In this document: positions 14,005 through 14,293 of the stretch, piece after piece
Numbering within the stretch: the first letter of the stretch is position 1
How the letters are laid out: each line of letters begins with the position of its first letter
Source of the DNA: Rubrivivax sp.
Lineage (GTDB): Bacteria > Pseudomonadota > Gammaproteobacteria > Burkholderiales > Burkholderiaceae_C
NCBI GenBank assembly: GCA_030693565.1
Contig: JAUYAJ010000469.1
Span: forward strand, 1 to 14,293
Reading direction: 5' to 3'
DNA: 14,293 nucleotides
Notes under the pieces: generated by a model
The model's input: the letters and a program-made list of their open reading frames with translations, nothing else
Told to the model about the DNA's origin: nothing
The model's database searches: none
Made by a program: the position numbers and the translations under genes

Positions 14005-14293
14005 ATGGCAATGTCAAACCAGTCGAAGATCGGCGCCGCGGCGGCGGTGCTGGGCCTGCTCGCCATGCTGGTCTGGGCCTTCGCGCCGCGGCCGGTGGAA
14101 GTGGAAGTGGCGAGCGCCGCCCTCGGCCGCTTCGAGACCACGATCGACGAAGACGCACGCACCCGGCTGGCCGAGCGCTATGTGGTGTCGGCGCCGCTGG
14201 CCGGGCGGCTGACGCGCATCACGCTGCGCGAGGGTGACGCGGTGCAGGCCGGCGCCGTGCTGGCGACGCTGGAGCCGGTGATGTCGCCCCTGC
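14005..14293 (+). CDS. HlyD-family periplasmic adaptor subunit (3'-truncated by window edge)
   Basis: The frame is open from the ATG to the window end, giving 96 residues. A single N-terminal membrane anchor (about 9-27, IGAAAAVLGLLAMLVWAFA) is followed by a periplasmic segment, PVEVEVASAALGRFETTIDEDARTR, then the YVVSAPLAGRLTRITLREGD stretch and GAVLATLEP. These match the first half of the lipoyl-like domain of membrane-fusion proteins such as HlyD, MacA and DevB, which join an inner-membrane pump to an outer-membrane channel. The quoted motifs are the whole basis for the call, because the helical hairpin and beta-barrel lie beyond the edge. The gene is 18 bases downstream of the permease and surely in its operon. 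It was identified by reading the frame directly, since it has no stop in the window. Confidence 0.85.
   Translation, partial: MAMSNQSKIGAAAAVLGLLAMLVWAFAPRPVEVEVASAALGRFETTIDEDARTRLAERYVVSAPLAGRLTRITLREGDAVQAGAVLATLEPVMSPL

Noticed and set aside
11649..14237. 862-codon plus-strand frame overlapping the permease
   Set aside because: Arg/Ala/Gly/His-rich alternative frame of the permease gene; the true reading has membrane helices and FtsX motifs.

Overview
The window is GC-rich, densely packed chromosomal DNA. Gene content and order (ubiB, then an FmdB-type zinc ribbon, a DUF502 membrane protein, aspS, nudB, an EEP-family hydrolase, clsB) point to a betaproteobacterium of the order Burkholderiales, probably near the Rubrivivax/Leptothrix/Methylibium group. 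That placement is an inference from protein resemblance and remembered synteny; no search was run. I see no tRNA, rRNA, CRISPR array, transposase or phage gene.

Layout. (1) Positions 1-1317 hold the 3' part of ubiB (ubiquinone synthesis), followed by a sodium:solute symporter at 1401-2882. (2) The 185-base gap 2883-3067 holds two near-identical 54-bp copies of a structured repeat, each able to fold into two stem-loops, directly abutting a TATAAT promoter. (3) That promoter precedes a zinc-ribbon protein with a repetitive Ala/Lys/Pro tail and a DUF502 membrane protein, followed by aspartyl-tRNA synthetase. (4) A tightly overlapped chain follows: DAHP synthase (first step of the shikimate pathway), NudB (folate synthesis), a YbhP-like EEP-family hydrolase and ClsB (cardiolipin synthase). 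The last three starts overlap the preceding stops, which suggests translational coupling. (5) Two minus-strand genes, a secreted OmpA-like protein and a DUF805 membrane protein, converge on clsB with a 17-base tail-to-tail overlap. (6) From a divergent 187-base region, a plus-strand exporter operon runs off the right edge: ATPase, a large permease with two FtsX halves, and the start of a HlyD-type periplasmic adaptor.

How the genes work together. AroG feeds chorismate, the precursor of aromatic amino acids, of p-aminobenzoate for folate and of 4-hydroxybenzoate for ubiquinone. NudB acts on the pterin branch of folate and UbiB in ubiquinone synthesis, so several genes touch chorismate-derived cofactors. 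YbhP-like and ClsB form the known E. coli ybhP-clsB pairing linked to phospholipid synthesis. The right-hand operon is a predicted inner-membrane-to-periplasm export machine of unknown substrate.

Most of the window is recognisable housekeeping DNA. I found no clear, wholly undescribed system. The items most worth a second look are the structured repeat pair next to the fmdB promoter, the predicted non-discriminating AspRS, and the uncharacterised double-FtsX exporter with the divergent OmpA-like/DUF805 pair.
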